Position numbers and translations under genes: made by a program
Shown here: positions 43,986-55,200 of the stretch, piece after piece
Layout: each line of letters opens with the position of its first letter
Position numbering within the stretch: the first letter of the stretch is position 1
Assembly (NCBI GenBank): GCA_948567375.1
Contig: OX419760.1
Coordinates: 4,836,001-4,900,000 of the forward strand
Source: Lunularia cruciata
Lineage: Eukaryota; Streptophyta; Marchantiopsida; Lunulariales; Lunulariaceae
Reading direction: 5' to 3'
Length of the DNA: 64,000 bases
Notes under the pieces: generated by a model
Seen by the model: the letters and a program-made list of their open reading frames with translations, nothing else
Database searches by the model: none
What the model was told of the DNA's origin: nothing

Positions 43986-44142
43986 GAAATTTTTGTAATT
44001 TGATATTGATATTGATTGATATTTTATATTTCTATTCAATATTAGATATATTGAATAGAAAATTAGAATTATTTTATAATTTTAAACATTATTATATAAA
44101 ATTATAAGAATATTAGTTATACATAAATATTTACGTATAACT
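43986..44142. other. Very AT-rich spacer between opposed rRNA pieces
   Basis: It consists almost only of A and T, with TTGATATTGATATTGATTGATATT repetition (units TTGATA). It lies between the 3' end of the sense rRNA and the 3' end of the antisense 5' domain. A similar AT-rich stretch (39990-40105) precedes the sense piece. Confidence 0.7.
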
Positions 44143-44775
44143 GGTTAGCCGGGCTTCTTCTTCGAGTCTTGTCATAACCGCATACTCGACATAAAAGCTT
44201 TACAAACTGTATTACCTTTCTTCAATACCGCGATATTGCTGGATCAGGGTTTTGCCCACTGTCCAAGACTCCCCACTGCAATCTCCAATGGGAGTCTAGG
44301 GCCGTGTCTCAGGCGCAGCGCGAATGATCGTCCTAACAGACCCGGTAAGCGTCGTTAGTTTGGTCAGCCTTTATCTAACCAACTACCTCATGTCTTGGCT
44401 TGGTCAGCCTTTGCCGAATCAACTACGTGATGCTTTGTAGGCTCACCAAAACAAGGCCTTCTGACTTTCGTTTATTCGGGATTTAGCCAAATTGTTTGGC
44501 AGATTCCCACGTATTACTCGCCCGCTCGCCACTTTGTCAACAACGGTTCTCACGGTTGATGAAAACTTGAGCAGGTTAGCGAAGAAAAATGAGCTTCTTC
44601 TCCGAATGTACCCTTCAACACGTAAGGTCGAAAACAACTTCATGTGTTGACATGCTTGACATTGCTTCCATGTGTTGAGTATATCGCTAGCATTCACGTA
44701 ATGCTGCGAACAACGTTCGATTTCCATGTGTTGAGTATATCGCTAGCGTTCATTATGGACCAGGATCAAACTCTT
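44143..44775 (-). rRNA. rrnS: Mitochondrial-type SSU rRNA, 5' domain, inverted
   Basis: The minus strand starts AGAGTTTGATCCTGG (44775) and contains AACGCTAGC, CTCAACACATGGAA, GAGCGGGCGAGTAAT-like GGCGAGCGGGCGAG, TACGTGGGAATCTGCC, GAGACACGGCCCTAGACTCC, GCAGTGGGGAGTCTTGGAC, CCAGCAATATCGCGG and CGAAGAAGAAGCCCGGCTAAC (44143). It stops at about E. coli 512, where the sense piece at 40108 takes over at about 515. The two pieces are tail-to-tail on opposite strands. A 25-bp segment (GCTAGCGATATACTCAACAC..) is duplicated inside it at 44672 and 44725. Confidence 0.87.
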
Positions 44776-45275
44776 TTCTTGAGTATAATCATTATTGGAA
44801 CCCGATCGGGAGTATGATTATCATTGGGACCCGGTCTTGAGTTGATTATTATTGAGACCCGGTCGGGTTCATAATGGCCAGGATCATACTCTTTTCTTCG
44901 TATAGCCTTTTATGGATAGTTGTATAAAAAATTACTATTTATATTATTAATAGGTAAAATCAGATTTCAATATTAACTACTTTTACTGATTCTCAGAAAT
45001 CTCTAAAATTTATTTTATGACCTGGTTCATTTCTAGAGCTGGTGATCTTTACCGAAATGTATTCTATCGACCTGTACAGAAGTAAACTTATTTCCATAGT
45101 TCTTTTTTATCTAAAAGCAAAAGCGGAACTCAAAGATCAAAATCTAAAAGCAAAACAGCAAAATCTAACAGCATCCAACAAAATCTAACAGCAAAATAAA
45201 CTAAAAAGACTCACTAATTTGTGAAAGAGGGTGTCTCCCGACCGGGTCCTTTATTTGGACCCGGTCATTACAATA
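44776..45275. repeat. GACCCGGTC repeat region with a second SSU 5' tip
   Basis: The motif ACCCGGTC or its near-palindromic extension GACCCGGTCGGG occurs near 44801 (ACCCGATCGGGAG), 44830, 44857 and, in both orientations, near 45238-45268 (CCCGACCGGGTCC, GGACCCGGTC). A second short SSU rRNA start lies antisense at 44869-44898 (AAGAGTATGATCCTGG). Between 45120 and 45200 the unit CAAAATCTAA(A/C)AGCA repeats several times. No gene is present. Confidence 0.6.
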
Positions 45276-45860
45276 TAAATCATCTTGCCTCTCACTCACC
45301 AATTAAGCATCCTACTAAGAAATAAGGGCCCCAGGCCCCAAAAAATTGCGCAAACGTTTTCAAATATTATATATGATGTTTCATCTCCAGCTCTAAAAAC
45401 GAAAGAAGTTGAAAATTTTTTCGTTTTGTTGGTAACAAAAGAAAATAAAGATGTATATAAGAAAGAGTGATCATCCAAGCACAGGTACCCTGCGCTGTTG
45501 GTACCAGATTACTTCGCTGTGGGTACCAGATTACTAGTTTCCAAAGTCAGAAATTTAACATTCCCTACGGGCCTCTGGTTAGCAAGTGTTTTAACTGAAG
45601 AAACCCCTACGGGCCTTTGTTTAACGTGGCCGGTACAAGACAAGCTAGCACTCATGGACCCTGAAGGACCAGAGGTCAATAACGACTACAAATGAAAGGC
45701 ATAATAAACCCCTTTCATGCTTAAATAACTGAAGTTCTTCACAATCATATAGCTTATAATCAACTTATAGAACTAGTGAAGCCTAGCCAAAGCTTAACGT
45801 TACGGCATAATTCTGCATAAGAACTACGCAAATAGTTATTATACCAGCTGCACAATACGC
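45276..45860. other. No recognised gene in the mitochondrial-type block
   Basis: A 61-codon plus-strand frame at 45285-45470 (ILLRNKGPRPQKIAQTF..) matches no family I know. Small direct repeats are visible: TGGTACCAGATTAC / GGGTACCAGATTAC near 45499 and 45520, and CCTACGGGCC at 45565 and 45607. Confidence 0.4.
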
Positions 45861-45869
45861 TGGAGAAAG

Positions 45870-46098
45870 CTCTATGGATATGACCATACAAAGTTTTCAT
45901 ATTGTGTTTCAACTCCAAGCCATGTACTACATTCACACAAAAAAAAACTGTTTGTGATATACTGGGGCTGATGTCAAGTCCGCATGGGCCTTATGGGTGG
46001 GCTACACACGTGATATGATACAGTAGGAAGCAATGCTGTAAGGCGTAGGGAATCCAGAAAGAGTGGCTAAGTTTGGATTGTTCTCTGCAACTCGAGAA

Positions 46099-46148
<50 letters not shown>

Positions 46149-46206
46149 AGTATTCGTGCCCGTCAAACCATGTATAAGGATATCTACATAAGGTTCGAGA
46201 GGTGTT
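45870..46206 (+). rRNA. SSU rRNA 3'-domain fragment, second copy
   Basis: This contains GACCATACAAAGTTTTCATA (shared with 43338), then GCTGATGTCAAGTCCGCATG, GGTGGGCTACACACGTGATA, AGCAATGCTGTAAGGCG, GTTGGAATCGCTAGTAATCG, GCATGCCGCGGTGAAT and CCCGTCAAACCATG, about E. coli 1190-1410. It is closer to the normal rRNA in some places (GCTACACACGTG) than the 43.5-kb piece. It ends in a non-rRNA tail TATAAGGATATCTACATAAG. Confidence 0.8.
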
Positions 46207-46356
46207 GATATACTGGGGCTGATGTCAAGTCCGCATGGGCCTTATGGGTGGGCTACACACGTGCTACGATACAGTAGGAAGCAATGCTGTAAGGCGCAGC
46301 GAATCCAGAAAGAGTGGCTAAGTTTGGATTGTTCTCTGCAACTCGAGAATATGAAA

Positions 46357-46397
<41 letters not shown>

Positions 46398-46456
46398 AAA
46401 GTATTCGTGCCCGTCAAACCATGTATAAGGATATCTACATAAGGTTCGAGAGGCGT
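46207..46456 (+). rRNA. SSU rRNA 3'-domain fragment, third copy (tandem)
   Basis: This is a near-identical tandem duplicate of 45957-46206, unit about 250 bp, including the tail TATAAGGATATCTACATAAG. It keeps CACGTGCTACGATAC, which is damaged to CACGTGATATGATAC in the copy before it. It has its own changes (GAATATGAAATTGG, GTGAAAAAG). Confidence 0.82.
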
Positions 46457-47525
46457 TGAAACACTTCCAACCCTCCGAAATCTCACTAGTAAAACTGGTT
46501 GAGGCAACATCCTTCATGCTGTTTCTTCCTTATGTTAAGTTGAAACATACCGATTTGAAGAAAGAGAAAAATCCACGTCAATATTAAGCTATCTTTTCCT
46601 AGCTACTAAATCTAAAAGTATAGAAGTATATTCATAATGCAGGACACGATCGCAACCGCTTACAAACAATAACAACTTGACACCTTTTACATGAATTATC
46701 AGAATCGCCCTTACGTTATCGTTTTCCTACGGACCACGTGAAAAGGTTTGGAGTTCTGTATAAATAATCATTCTAAATTCTCTTTTCTTGAAGCGGAACT
46801 ACTACACAAGTCTTTATCTCCACAAGACTAACGTCTTTGTACCGAATTCAGGTTTAATGGTATTTTGAATGCCTGACTTATGAATTCAATAACCTATGGC
46901 AATCTTCAGAGGTTTTACTGTGGATAAAAAAGTAGATGCTTCTTCGCCCTTTCTATAAATATCTTTCAGTGCATCTAATGGAATTTTTCCTGTACGCAAG
47001 ACAAATTCTTTTTCATATTTTAATATCCCCTAAATATGATAACATAACTGTATATGTGATAGTTCATCAAACTTCATCTCCTTGTGGCATTATCTAATGT
47101 ATCTCTATAAACTGTACCCAATCTTTCTTGGGTACAAGTTCCTTAAAGACACCCAATTGAGTGTCGGGTAAAGTTGACATAACCATTTTCATTAAAAAGT
47201 TCTAAACTACTATTATATCCATAAACTTATTTATCTAAATCTTGAAGCAATTTTAGATCCCCCCATGTTTGATATTTGACCTTTAGACTAATGCAATTGT
47301 CCTAGAGTTTTCCAGCAATATAACTTAGAAGTAGTAACTTTATCTTCTAAGTTATTAGATTAACCTCTCTCTTTGGTCGAGTGATTCGGGTCTACTTTCA
47401 AAATCCAAAACATACTTTTTATAAATATTTATTAAACAGCTCTTGACAACAGTAAAACCTCATTTAAAGACAACACCAAAATCGATCTGTAACCGTAACC
47501 AAAGGAATAAACCTCCAACTCTTTG
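46457..47525. other. Intergenic, no recognised feature
   Basis: AT-rich sequence. A minus-strand stretch at about 46930-47190 could be a decayed copia- or LINE-like frame, but no motif is clear. The right border of the mitochondrial-type block lies in the first part. Confidence 0.35.
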
Positions 47526-47529
47526 GCAT

Positions 47530-49005
47530 GCTTCTTCTTCATCTCCTTTGCTCACTGCTTGGATCTACCCTTGATAGTTGTCAAGATGGAGTCCAGTTGG
47601 GTAATCCGCTGCCTCAAGCCTGCTATGTCCTCCTTCATCTTGGAGATCCCCCAATCCTTCTCCCAAATACTCTCCTCCTATATGGTCCTGTAATCAGCAA
47701 AGGCCTTCTCTCAATGGGTAGACCATGCCTTCATCATTGCAAGGTCTACCTTTATGCTCTATAATTCCTCCTTGTGCTTCATTAGAACAGTGTCACTGTC
47801 ATGCTTTCAAGCCTTGTAGTTGTTGGAAAGCACAACGAACTCACCCTGATTTCTCTTCAAGGAAGCTTTCCAGTTTTCTAGAGCATCTTCAAGGTGATGA
47901 ATTCATGCCTTCATGGAAGTTGTGTCTTCTTCCCTTTATAGTGCCCACTCCCTCTCATGGTGCTCATTAGCTATGGTCACCATACTGACCTCTCCCTTCT
48001 GGCCGCACCAGCTGTCTTGGAGATGAGCTATCTCTTGAGATTCTATTTGGTCACAACATTGGTCCTCCTGTGCACCCCACCCCTTGATTTTTGGGAGTTA
48101 TACTTCAGGGTGCAAGATGTGGGTGTGGCTTTGACCAACTCCATTTCTACCGCTTGTTTTTCTCATACAGCCATCTGAATGTGGAAGTGCAAGAAATCAA
48201 TCAATATCTTGTGATCCGTCACCGTAGGGCCAATTCCTTAGGCAGGGAGTAGTTCTTCCAAGGTCTTTAGTACAGGTCCAAACATGTAGACAACCCAAGA
48301 TGAAAACAGAGGATAGTTGAGAGGGTACATGAAGCTTGGGCACTAGCACCTCTCGTGGTGGGGTTGGTGCGGCTACTAACTTGCGGGAGATCTTGAATTA
48401 GGGTGAGGATCATTGGGATATGCTGCACTTGTGGTGCTTCCAAGGTGCTTTCTAGGTCCCCATCTTCAGGTCAAGACTTGTTCACCACAGTCTCCTTGAG
48501 TCTAACACTCTTATGAGCGGAGGTGAACTCTGAAATAATTTAATTCAGGTCCAACAACACCCATCTTCTTGGTCCTTTTCCCTTCTCCTCACTCAAAAGT
48601 ATCCTTCCTTACACCCAAGATAGTGAGGGTAGGACAGTCTTGAGCACCAGTTCCTAAGGTGGAGTTATCACTTGATGAGTGTCTCTTTGAGAGACAGCCG
48701 CAACCTGAACTTCCACCTCTTCTTTGTATATCAATGTTAGAGGAGGAGTACTCTTCTAAAACCAGGATATTGGGATCTCTTCCTCATCATTCACCAAAAC
48801 ATTTCCTTGTTTTGGGATGGCTTGGTCTAGCACGTCTGACTCCAACACTGTCATGAGAGCAGATTGAACCTCCTCTCCCGCTTCTGCCTTGTCAGAAGAC
48901 GCTTTGATCTTGGAGGAGGAGTTTTCTTGCTCAAGAGGCACTACTCCCATGGTTGGCAAAGGTTCCTTCTCTTGTGCTATGAGCATAGTGGCTTCACTAG
49001 GGCCA
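47530..49005 (-). pseudogene. Decayed coiled-coil protein of a repeat element
   Basis: The minus strand reads Glu/Lys-rich, heptad-like stretches in one main frame with stops, such as IHHLEDALENWKASLKRNQG (about 47890), then KMKEDIAGLRQRITQLDSIL (about 47580-47640). Nearer the start (48756-48986) it reads EQENSSSKIKASSDKAEAGE. It ends directly at the R2 start (49019). The family L antisense coiled coil (18278-19715) sits in the same position relative to R2 at 19717. The two are not clearly homologous by eye. It is perhaps part of another retroelement's Gag or LTR-encoded ORF. Confidence 0.4.
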
Positions 49006-49018
49006 CTTTCATACTATC

Positions 49019-51315
49019 TGTAACATTGCACCTAGATTGCTCAATAGTGTTGGTAGTTAGGGGTACTTTGGCAGTTACTCATAGACTACTTGTTGATGGT
49101 CAGATTTCATGTTTGGGGTACTAACTACATGGTGAGGCCCATTGTCACTTGCACCATTTGCACTGTCAGATGTGCTATTAGTAGGATCATTAGGATTGGA
49201 GACCTAGGTCAAGACCAAGGGGGTATTCTTTTGAAGTGCAGCTCTAGAGAGCTCACTTCTTTGATGTTGAGCCTTTGAGTTCTTGGCTATGATGGATAGA
49301 GGTCAGTGAGTGTCACCTGGAGTCTCTTAGTTAGAGTGGGTGTGGCTTGACTATAATCAATGCCCAACTGTTTGTAGATTGTTGAGTGATAGATCAAGAT
49401 CTCTAATTTGATGGAGTGTGATTTGAGTGGTGAACAAATTGATTACATCATAGAAGTGAGGTTAGGGGGAAATTGGGGGCATGGGCTAAGGGTATTGGTG
49501 GTATTTCCAACCCTTGCTGATCATTGGTAGCTTGATCATGGTCCAGATTTTCCTTGAGAGTGATTGTGTGCAAAAAGCTATTTTGAATGATGCACATTTG
49601 GTAGTGAGGCAGACGGTGTGCAAAAGCATTGGCCAGATTTCCTTGAGAAGAGAGTCAATTTCAAGTAGTGGTGTTCATTTTGAGCTCAAGAGATGAAAGC
49701 AGGACCAATTTGATGCAAATTGAGCTCAAAGGGAAAAACTGAAGGAAGTGATGACCTGCACACCATGAGAGTGCATGTTGTGATGGCAAGTTATAGGTTG
49801 CTCTTCCCCTAGTGTAGTTTTCATAGTGAGAGATACATTAGTAGGTATGTTTGGTTGGTAGTGTTGGCACTTGGTGGTATTCTTGGTGTGGTACTTGTTA
49901 TGGTTATAATTGCGGTTCATAGTTTCTGGTTACTTTGTCATGACGGAGTTCTTTGGAGATTCCAGAGGAGATAGCATTGTAGTACACAATGGGTTTACTC
50001 AAAGTGGTGCTTGGTATTAACATGTATCTTAGGTCCCAATGAGGGAGGAGATTGACTCTGAGTTGGAGTTTGCCAGAGTTGATTCAATTGAGAGTGAACT
50101 TGGTGTGTCCATATTGTTGTTGGACATGGAAAAGATTTGGGGACCCTCCAAAGGCCCCAAGTATTACTATGGTACAGTGGGTACCATTGAGTTAGATGAT
50201 TTCAGAAATTGAGCTTGAAGTTGGTGTGATCTGCAGCGGATGAGGAACCTGAATTTATTCACACCCTTCATGGCATGGGAGGGGTTGCTTAGCATTTGGA
50301 GGGTCCATTGATGGACAACTACCATGAGTTCAAGAAAGCTTACTTGGAGGAGATTGAACTATGGAGACAATATTGGTCTTTGAACTATGTTTCCATCACT
50401 TCAAGCTCAATTTCTAGGAGTAGATCGCCAGATCCAATGAGTTTTAGCTCTAGTAGGGTTGGTGGATCTCTTGGAGATGGTGTTACTATGAGTGGAGGTA
50501 CCACTACAGGAGGTGGTATGGTATTGGGGTTTAACTCCATAGGGGAGTTCTTCTAGTGTTTGAGGCAAAACTATTAGTGAGTGTTGACTGATAAGCTAAG
50601 GAGCTTGTAGGAGTTCTAGCGGAAGGTTGGAGAGAGCCTATGCAAGGCATACACTCGCATGAGATGGCTGATCAGCTTTACTGAGGGAGTTACTAAGGCC
50701 TAGGTAGTCTAATTTTGGTACAAGATACTAGATAAGGAGTTGCAATGTAGAGTCTGTGATGTTGTATTGTTGTAGGCTACTTTGCCTAGTTTGGCAGTGG
50801 TCTTTTTGGTTTGGTTCATCATATTGAGCTCAATATGGTGGAGGAGAGAGTGGTGACATTTGGATATGGTAGAGAGACCTCATCCATAGCTGTTACTTCT
50901 TCCAAAGTATAGTAAAGTGCACCACACCATGTTGGTTTATAGGATAGGATAGATAGCCCAGATCCTATAGAGCAAGTGAAAGGCCTAGTGTAGCTAGACC
51001 CTTACCTTCATTTTTAGGTCAATAGCAGCCAATGGGTGGCAATGTTGCTTGTTTGACTTGTTGTGGACCTCACAACAAGAGAATGTGCACTTATGGTAGT
51101 GGACTTGATACCTTTGGTGCATCTCAACCAACACAAAGATAGTCTGAGCATTGCCACAAATTTGGTCACACAAGTGACCGATGCTTTCACCTACACTTGG
51201 AGTTATTGAGTGTGAGAGTTGCTATGGCAAGTGGTAGAGGAACTCTAGGTCATGGAGGACAAGGTGGTAGAGGATCCACACCTAAAAGGGGTGCAGTACT
51301 TGCCCTTAGTACATA
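49019..51315 (+). mobile_element. R2-family LTR retroelement, copy c with gag relic
   Basis: This copy starts TGTAACATTGCACC and includes TAGTGTTGGTAGTTAG, GATTTCATGTTTGGGGTACT, GAGAGCTCACTTCTTTGATG and GACTATAATCAATGCCC. After about 50290 the plus strand encodes Gag-like fragments: a frame at 50296-50556 (MEGPLMDNYHEFKKAYLEEI) and, past stops, segments parallel to 12955-13173 (KLRSL.EF.RK.GESLCKAY). Its left 1.2 kb match the antisense copy at 1-1195. No RT follows, because a G-family LTR starts at 51331. Confidence 0.65.
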
Positions 51316-51330
51316 CCTTCAAGAATGATC

Positions 51331-52022
51331 TGTGAGCCGGCCTCTCTCTCACTCAGGATGAACCTCTGATGGCTATTATGGTAGCACACCATGGACTAAG
51401 AAGGCAAGGAACCCCAACTCCATCATACTCCTCCAAGGCTAACACTCAAAGACTCAAGACATTGCTCACTAGAGAACTCAATGAGAGAGAGATAGTTGCA
51501 AATGAAAGGATGATGAGTATCTCCTCACCCCTTGTTTATATACTTGTGAAATAGTTACGTACCAAATTTACTAATTACCACAGTAATTCTGGTTACTAGA
51601 CTAAAAGTCAAGTTAAGTCAAAAAGTAGAAAGGAATATCCATTCACATGGGCAAATTCCCTTACGCATGTGGTCTTATCTTGACCCAACCACTAAGTCAA
51701 GGATTCCTTCACATGGGCTATCCTTTGACTCTAGAAGAATCCAAAACGAAAAGGCTTGCGGGCCCAAGAGTTCTCAATTCTTTCCTCAAAGCCAAACACC
51801 TAGGAATAATACCAAGTCAACACACTAAAATCCAAAATAGTGGTGCTCATCTTTTCTACTTCTTCTAAAGTAAGGTCCCCTCTATCTTAACTATGACTAA
51901 CTTTAGCTACCCATGACTAATTTATAACCATCCTTTATCTCTATATAAATAATATCTCTTAAGTACTTGTAATACCAAGCTAAATATCACAATATCATAC
52001 ACATGCACAAATGGGTGTTACA
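51331..52022 (-). mobile_element. G-family 3' LTR, antisense, 692 bp
   Basis: The minus strand begins TGTAACACCCATTTGTGC at 52022 and ends GGCCGGCTCACA at 51331. It matches 23817-24486 throughout. It is preceded on the minus strand by the element's 3' non-coding region (52023-52253), which parallels 24487-24720. It is most likely the 3' LTR of an element broken by the family L insertion and probably the same element as G2. Confidence 0.8.
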
Positions 52023-52253
52023 TTTACCCCCGGACTAAGTTTTCACTTTGTCCTCAAAGTGAAGGTCTCTCTACCTTCTATGGTACATCTTCAACTTATC
52101 ATGGTTAATCCTATCAAAGTGTCTTCCTCCTAACTCCTTGAGATCATAGGTGTAATTGCCCCACACCTTCTCCACTATGAAAGGTCCAAAGTACTTAGGC
52201 AAAAACTTCTTTTGCACTCTCTTGAATCAAATGGAATCAAGCAACATTACCCA
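52023..52253 (-). mobile_element. G-family element 3' region, antisense
   Basis: This parallels 24487-24720 (GGCAATTACACCTATGATCT, CATAGAAGGTAGAGAGACC). It is cut at about 52254, where the family L LTR begins. Confidence 0.7.
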
Positions 52254-52822
52254 ATTGTTGTACCCACATTTTTTTGTTTGTCTATGTTTATTCGTGTTTA
52301 AGAGAAGAAGTAAGCACTGAAAGTTGAATTGCGGATGAAGAATGGACAAAAGTAACTTCGGAGGACATCCGAAGAAGATGACATCGGATCAGATGATGGA
52401 GGTACTCGGAAAAGGAGTACGACGGGAAAAGTCTGAAGAGCACCGTCTTTGGGTCAGAAGGCATAGGAGATACAAAGACCATTTAACAACCTTGGTACAT
52501 GGCAAGAAAGTACCTTTCAAGAAACGGTGGGGGCAAGAGAAGCATGTCTTGACAGTGACCGGGATTTGCACGCAGAAGAGAGAAATTTGAAGCTGAAATT
52601 GACTAAAGAATGATCGCAATTCGGGGTAGTATAAAATTGCGACTGCGCAGGGACAAGTTGAATGTTCCGAGTAAATTTCCAATCCCTTTGAGTAGTCGTT
52701 CTACAGTAATGCGTGTCTAGAAGCCCATTGAGAGTGAGATTTTCTGAAACCCCGAGGGAGTTAGAGTGTCTCATCCAGGAGAGGGTCTCATCTTCCAGCA
52801 TCGTAGAACGAGAGAACATATC

Positions 52823-53533
52823 ATGGTGAAGAAGGTAGCCAATGCGCTGACCGTGTGAGGTTTTGGAATCCAAAGATTAGATGTAGTAGCTAGAATCAAA
52901 GTCTTGACTAGACTTCGTATTACCTTTTCAGCATGGAACTGGAATTTCAGTTTCCCAAGGGTGATGGTAGAGATCGTTGCTAGTAACTGTGAGGAGGGTC
53001 CCGAGGTGGAAGGGAAGAGAGGCAATCCGGCTCGATGGATTGAGTCGGATTGGAGGTTAGTATTGGGGAGAGAAGAAGGAGAGCCGACGGGGATCACCTT
53101 CTATCGGAAGTGTGATGCTGCAGAGGAGACGGCGGAGATTTGCAACTCGTTTTTCGCTCCAAGAACGACGAATGGATACAAGGTGGAGTCCTATCGGGAT
53201 CCGATCCAAAGAAGCATTGTGGGGGCGATGATGGCCATGTTCAAGCCAGAACAAACCACCTATGTGAACATGCAGCAAGCCGTGTTCTTCCACCAGATGT
53301 TTGCAGGAGTTCCATTGAATTGGGCGAAGTGCTTTCACCACCAAACAAGGCAGATGGTGGTTAATTGGCGAACGGGCTTGCCACCGCATTACTTTGCACC
53401 ATTTGCAGCACATTTCTACTTCAGATTGAACCTACTGACCGAAGAGGAGCATCATTGTATGGTGTCCCACGTTCATCCGGATTTACAACGGGAAGCAGAC
53501 AAGGAAGAGCACCAGTATATGCTGCATCTTTGA
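52823..53533 (+). pseudogene. LTR-encoded conserved ORF, N-terminal domain (copy A)
   Basis: From ATG 52823 the frame runs to TGA 53531-53533 with one stop at 52856-52858, about 236 codons. Blocks shared with copy 1 (15050-15844) are IQRLDVVARIKVLTRL, AWNWNFSF, GNPARWIESDWRLVLGRE, NGYKVESYRDP, MFKPE.TTYV, AVFFHQMFAG, LNWAKCF, TRQMV, APFAAHFYFRLNLL and MVSHVHPDLQR. This copy has only one inner stop, at a place where copy 1 is open, and copy 1 has a stop (15248) where this one is open. That is good evidence that the ORF was once real. The function is unknown. A Gag-like or domesticated nucleic-acid-binding role is speculation. Confidence 0.65.
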
Positions 53534-55114
53534 GCAAACAATGAATATTTCTCGAAGATCAGACAGTGGAAGGTCAAAGAAATTACCAGTCCAAGACGAA
53601 AAAACATGGCCAACCCGAAGAAGCAAAGTCACCTCCCACTCAAAGAAAGACTAGGCGGCTGATTTTAAAGGATACGAAGATGGTAAAAGATGCATCATCG
53701 GGATCGGAGTCTGGGAAGAAACCGAGTCGCAAGAGGAGGAATCCGAAGAAGAGGAGCTCACCTTAAAAAGTGAGGAGTCTGGGAGCGATAGCGATGGGGA
53801 GCCAAAAGTTCAGCAATCGGTGGCGGTCAGTGAGGCTTGTCAGGCGATGGTGGTGAACAAGCCAAGACTAGAAGAGAAGGAGGAGTATCCCGCGGGGCCG
53901 AGTTCAAGAGGCAAAGACAAAGAAAGTACCAAAACAATGAAGATATGAAGATCAAGACTTCAGATGAAGGAGCCGATGACGGAGGTGAAGACTCAAGACG
54001 AAGATGGTGATGAAGAGGAAGGGAACTTTGGCGGGATATCGTATTTGACGAAGGTGGTCACACCCTTGTTGGAGCTATTGAAGGATCACCGGAAGGTAAT
54101 TCCCCAAGGTTGTAGGAGGGGATGAACGAGTTGCAGGAGCAACAAGTCCAAAGAAGTGAGGAGGTGGAAGAACTTCGGAGGGAGGAAGGCTTGACGAAGA
54201 AGACTCTTACCATGTTACAAGAAAGCTGTGAGGTAAAAGAGAAAGAACTGTAGAGGTGAGCCATAGAATTAATGAAACAGGCGATGTGGCTCAGCAAGAT
54301 GAAGGAGGAAGTGAGTGATGTGCGCATTGAGAATGTCCATTTGAAGGCGATGACCATTGTAATGGAGCAAGAGTTGGATAGTTTGAAGAAGAGTGCAGCG
54401 GTGAAAGATCAAGCATGGTAGAGAGAGTTGGCAGCCAGGCAAGAAGAAGAGGAACGATTACGAGAACTTGTCAGGAGCACGGAAAGGCAGAGCATGCAGT
54501 ATGCAGAGGAGAAGAAGATGCTCACTGCGGAGTACAAAGACGAGTTGAAGATGTGTCGTGAAGAATTGAAGATAGAGCGCTCTTGAGGATATGCATCGGA
54601 ATCAGTGGGAGAAGTTGCGAGGAAGTTAAGAGCAATCTTAAGCACGGAGGCTGAAGGGAGATTGGAAGCCCGCCTACATGAGTTGAAGTTACTTATGCAA
54701 GAAACTTGGAAGAGAAAAGCCAAGGATGTGGACATGAACACCTTGTTGATCTGATTGAGAGAACGCATAGATAGGAAAATGTTAGAAGTAGAGAAAAATG
54801 TTAGTCTTAGATTAGATTTAGTCAATTCGGAGTTAGAGAAGATTCAGATTAGTGTGACAGTGGAGCAGAAACCTAATGTTGTAGAAATAGGAATTCAAGT
54901 GTCATTGGATTTGATAATTGACACATTAGAGAAGAGTGGGTCAGGAGATAGAGAGTTAGATAAGTCACTCCTGAGCTCAATTGTAGTTCCTAGTGTAGAA
55001 GTGGTAGAATTAGTGAAGGAATTGGTAGACTTAGCTATACCCGAAGAAGGAGAAGTACTAGGAAGATCATTGGGTTTGGAAGCCAATGATGAGGTAGACA
55101 TCGGATCGGGGTAG
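53534..55114 (+). pseudogene. LTR-encoded charged coiled-coil region (copy A)
   Basis: This stretch has acidic and basic linker sequence (KKPSRKRRNPKKRSSP near 53716-53764), then coiled-coil stretches with heptads: MEQELDSLKKSAAVKDQAW (from 54363), RQEEEERLRELVRSTE, YKDELKMCREELKIE. The last frame, 54755-55114, contains MLEVEKNVSLRLDLVNSELE, EKSGSGDRELD and the tail VDIGSG. Several stops and frameshifts separate them. The order matches copy 1, so a single ancestral protein is inferred. Confidence 0.58.
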
Positions 55115-55200
55115 TACAATTTTGAGATAGGAAAAGGCAGATATGAAGAGATAGATTATCGATTTGGATCTGCGGGTAGGAAAAGATGTTAGGAAGCGGT

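Larger units (their letters stand above)
39490..46560. other. Mitochondrial-type DNA block in nuclear context (NUMT candidate)
   Basis: This block has SSU rRNA pieces of plant mitochondrial type, a group II intron with maturase relic and a tRNA-like relic, separated by very AT-rich DNA. Flanks on both sides are nuclear-type retroelement debris. The rRNA pieces are duplicated, inverted and point-mutated, which fits an old, rearranged nuclear copy of mitochondrial DNA. An assembly join between nuclear and mitochondrial reads is the main alternative. Exact borders could not be set. Confidence 0.72.

Noticed and set aside
45285-45470. Small mitochondrial protein gene
   Set aside because: 61 codons without similarity that I recognise, in a degraded block.
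39490-46560. Active organelle genome segment rather than a nuclear copy
   Set aside because: Flanked by nuclear-type retroelements, and the rRNA and intron carry many disabling changes; an assembly chimera cannot be excluded but is the less likely reading.
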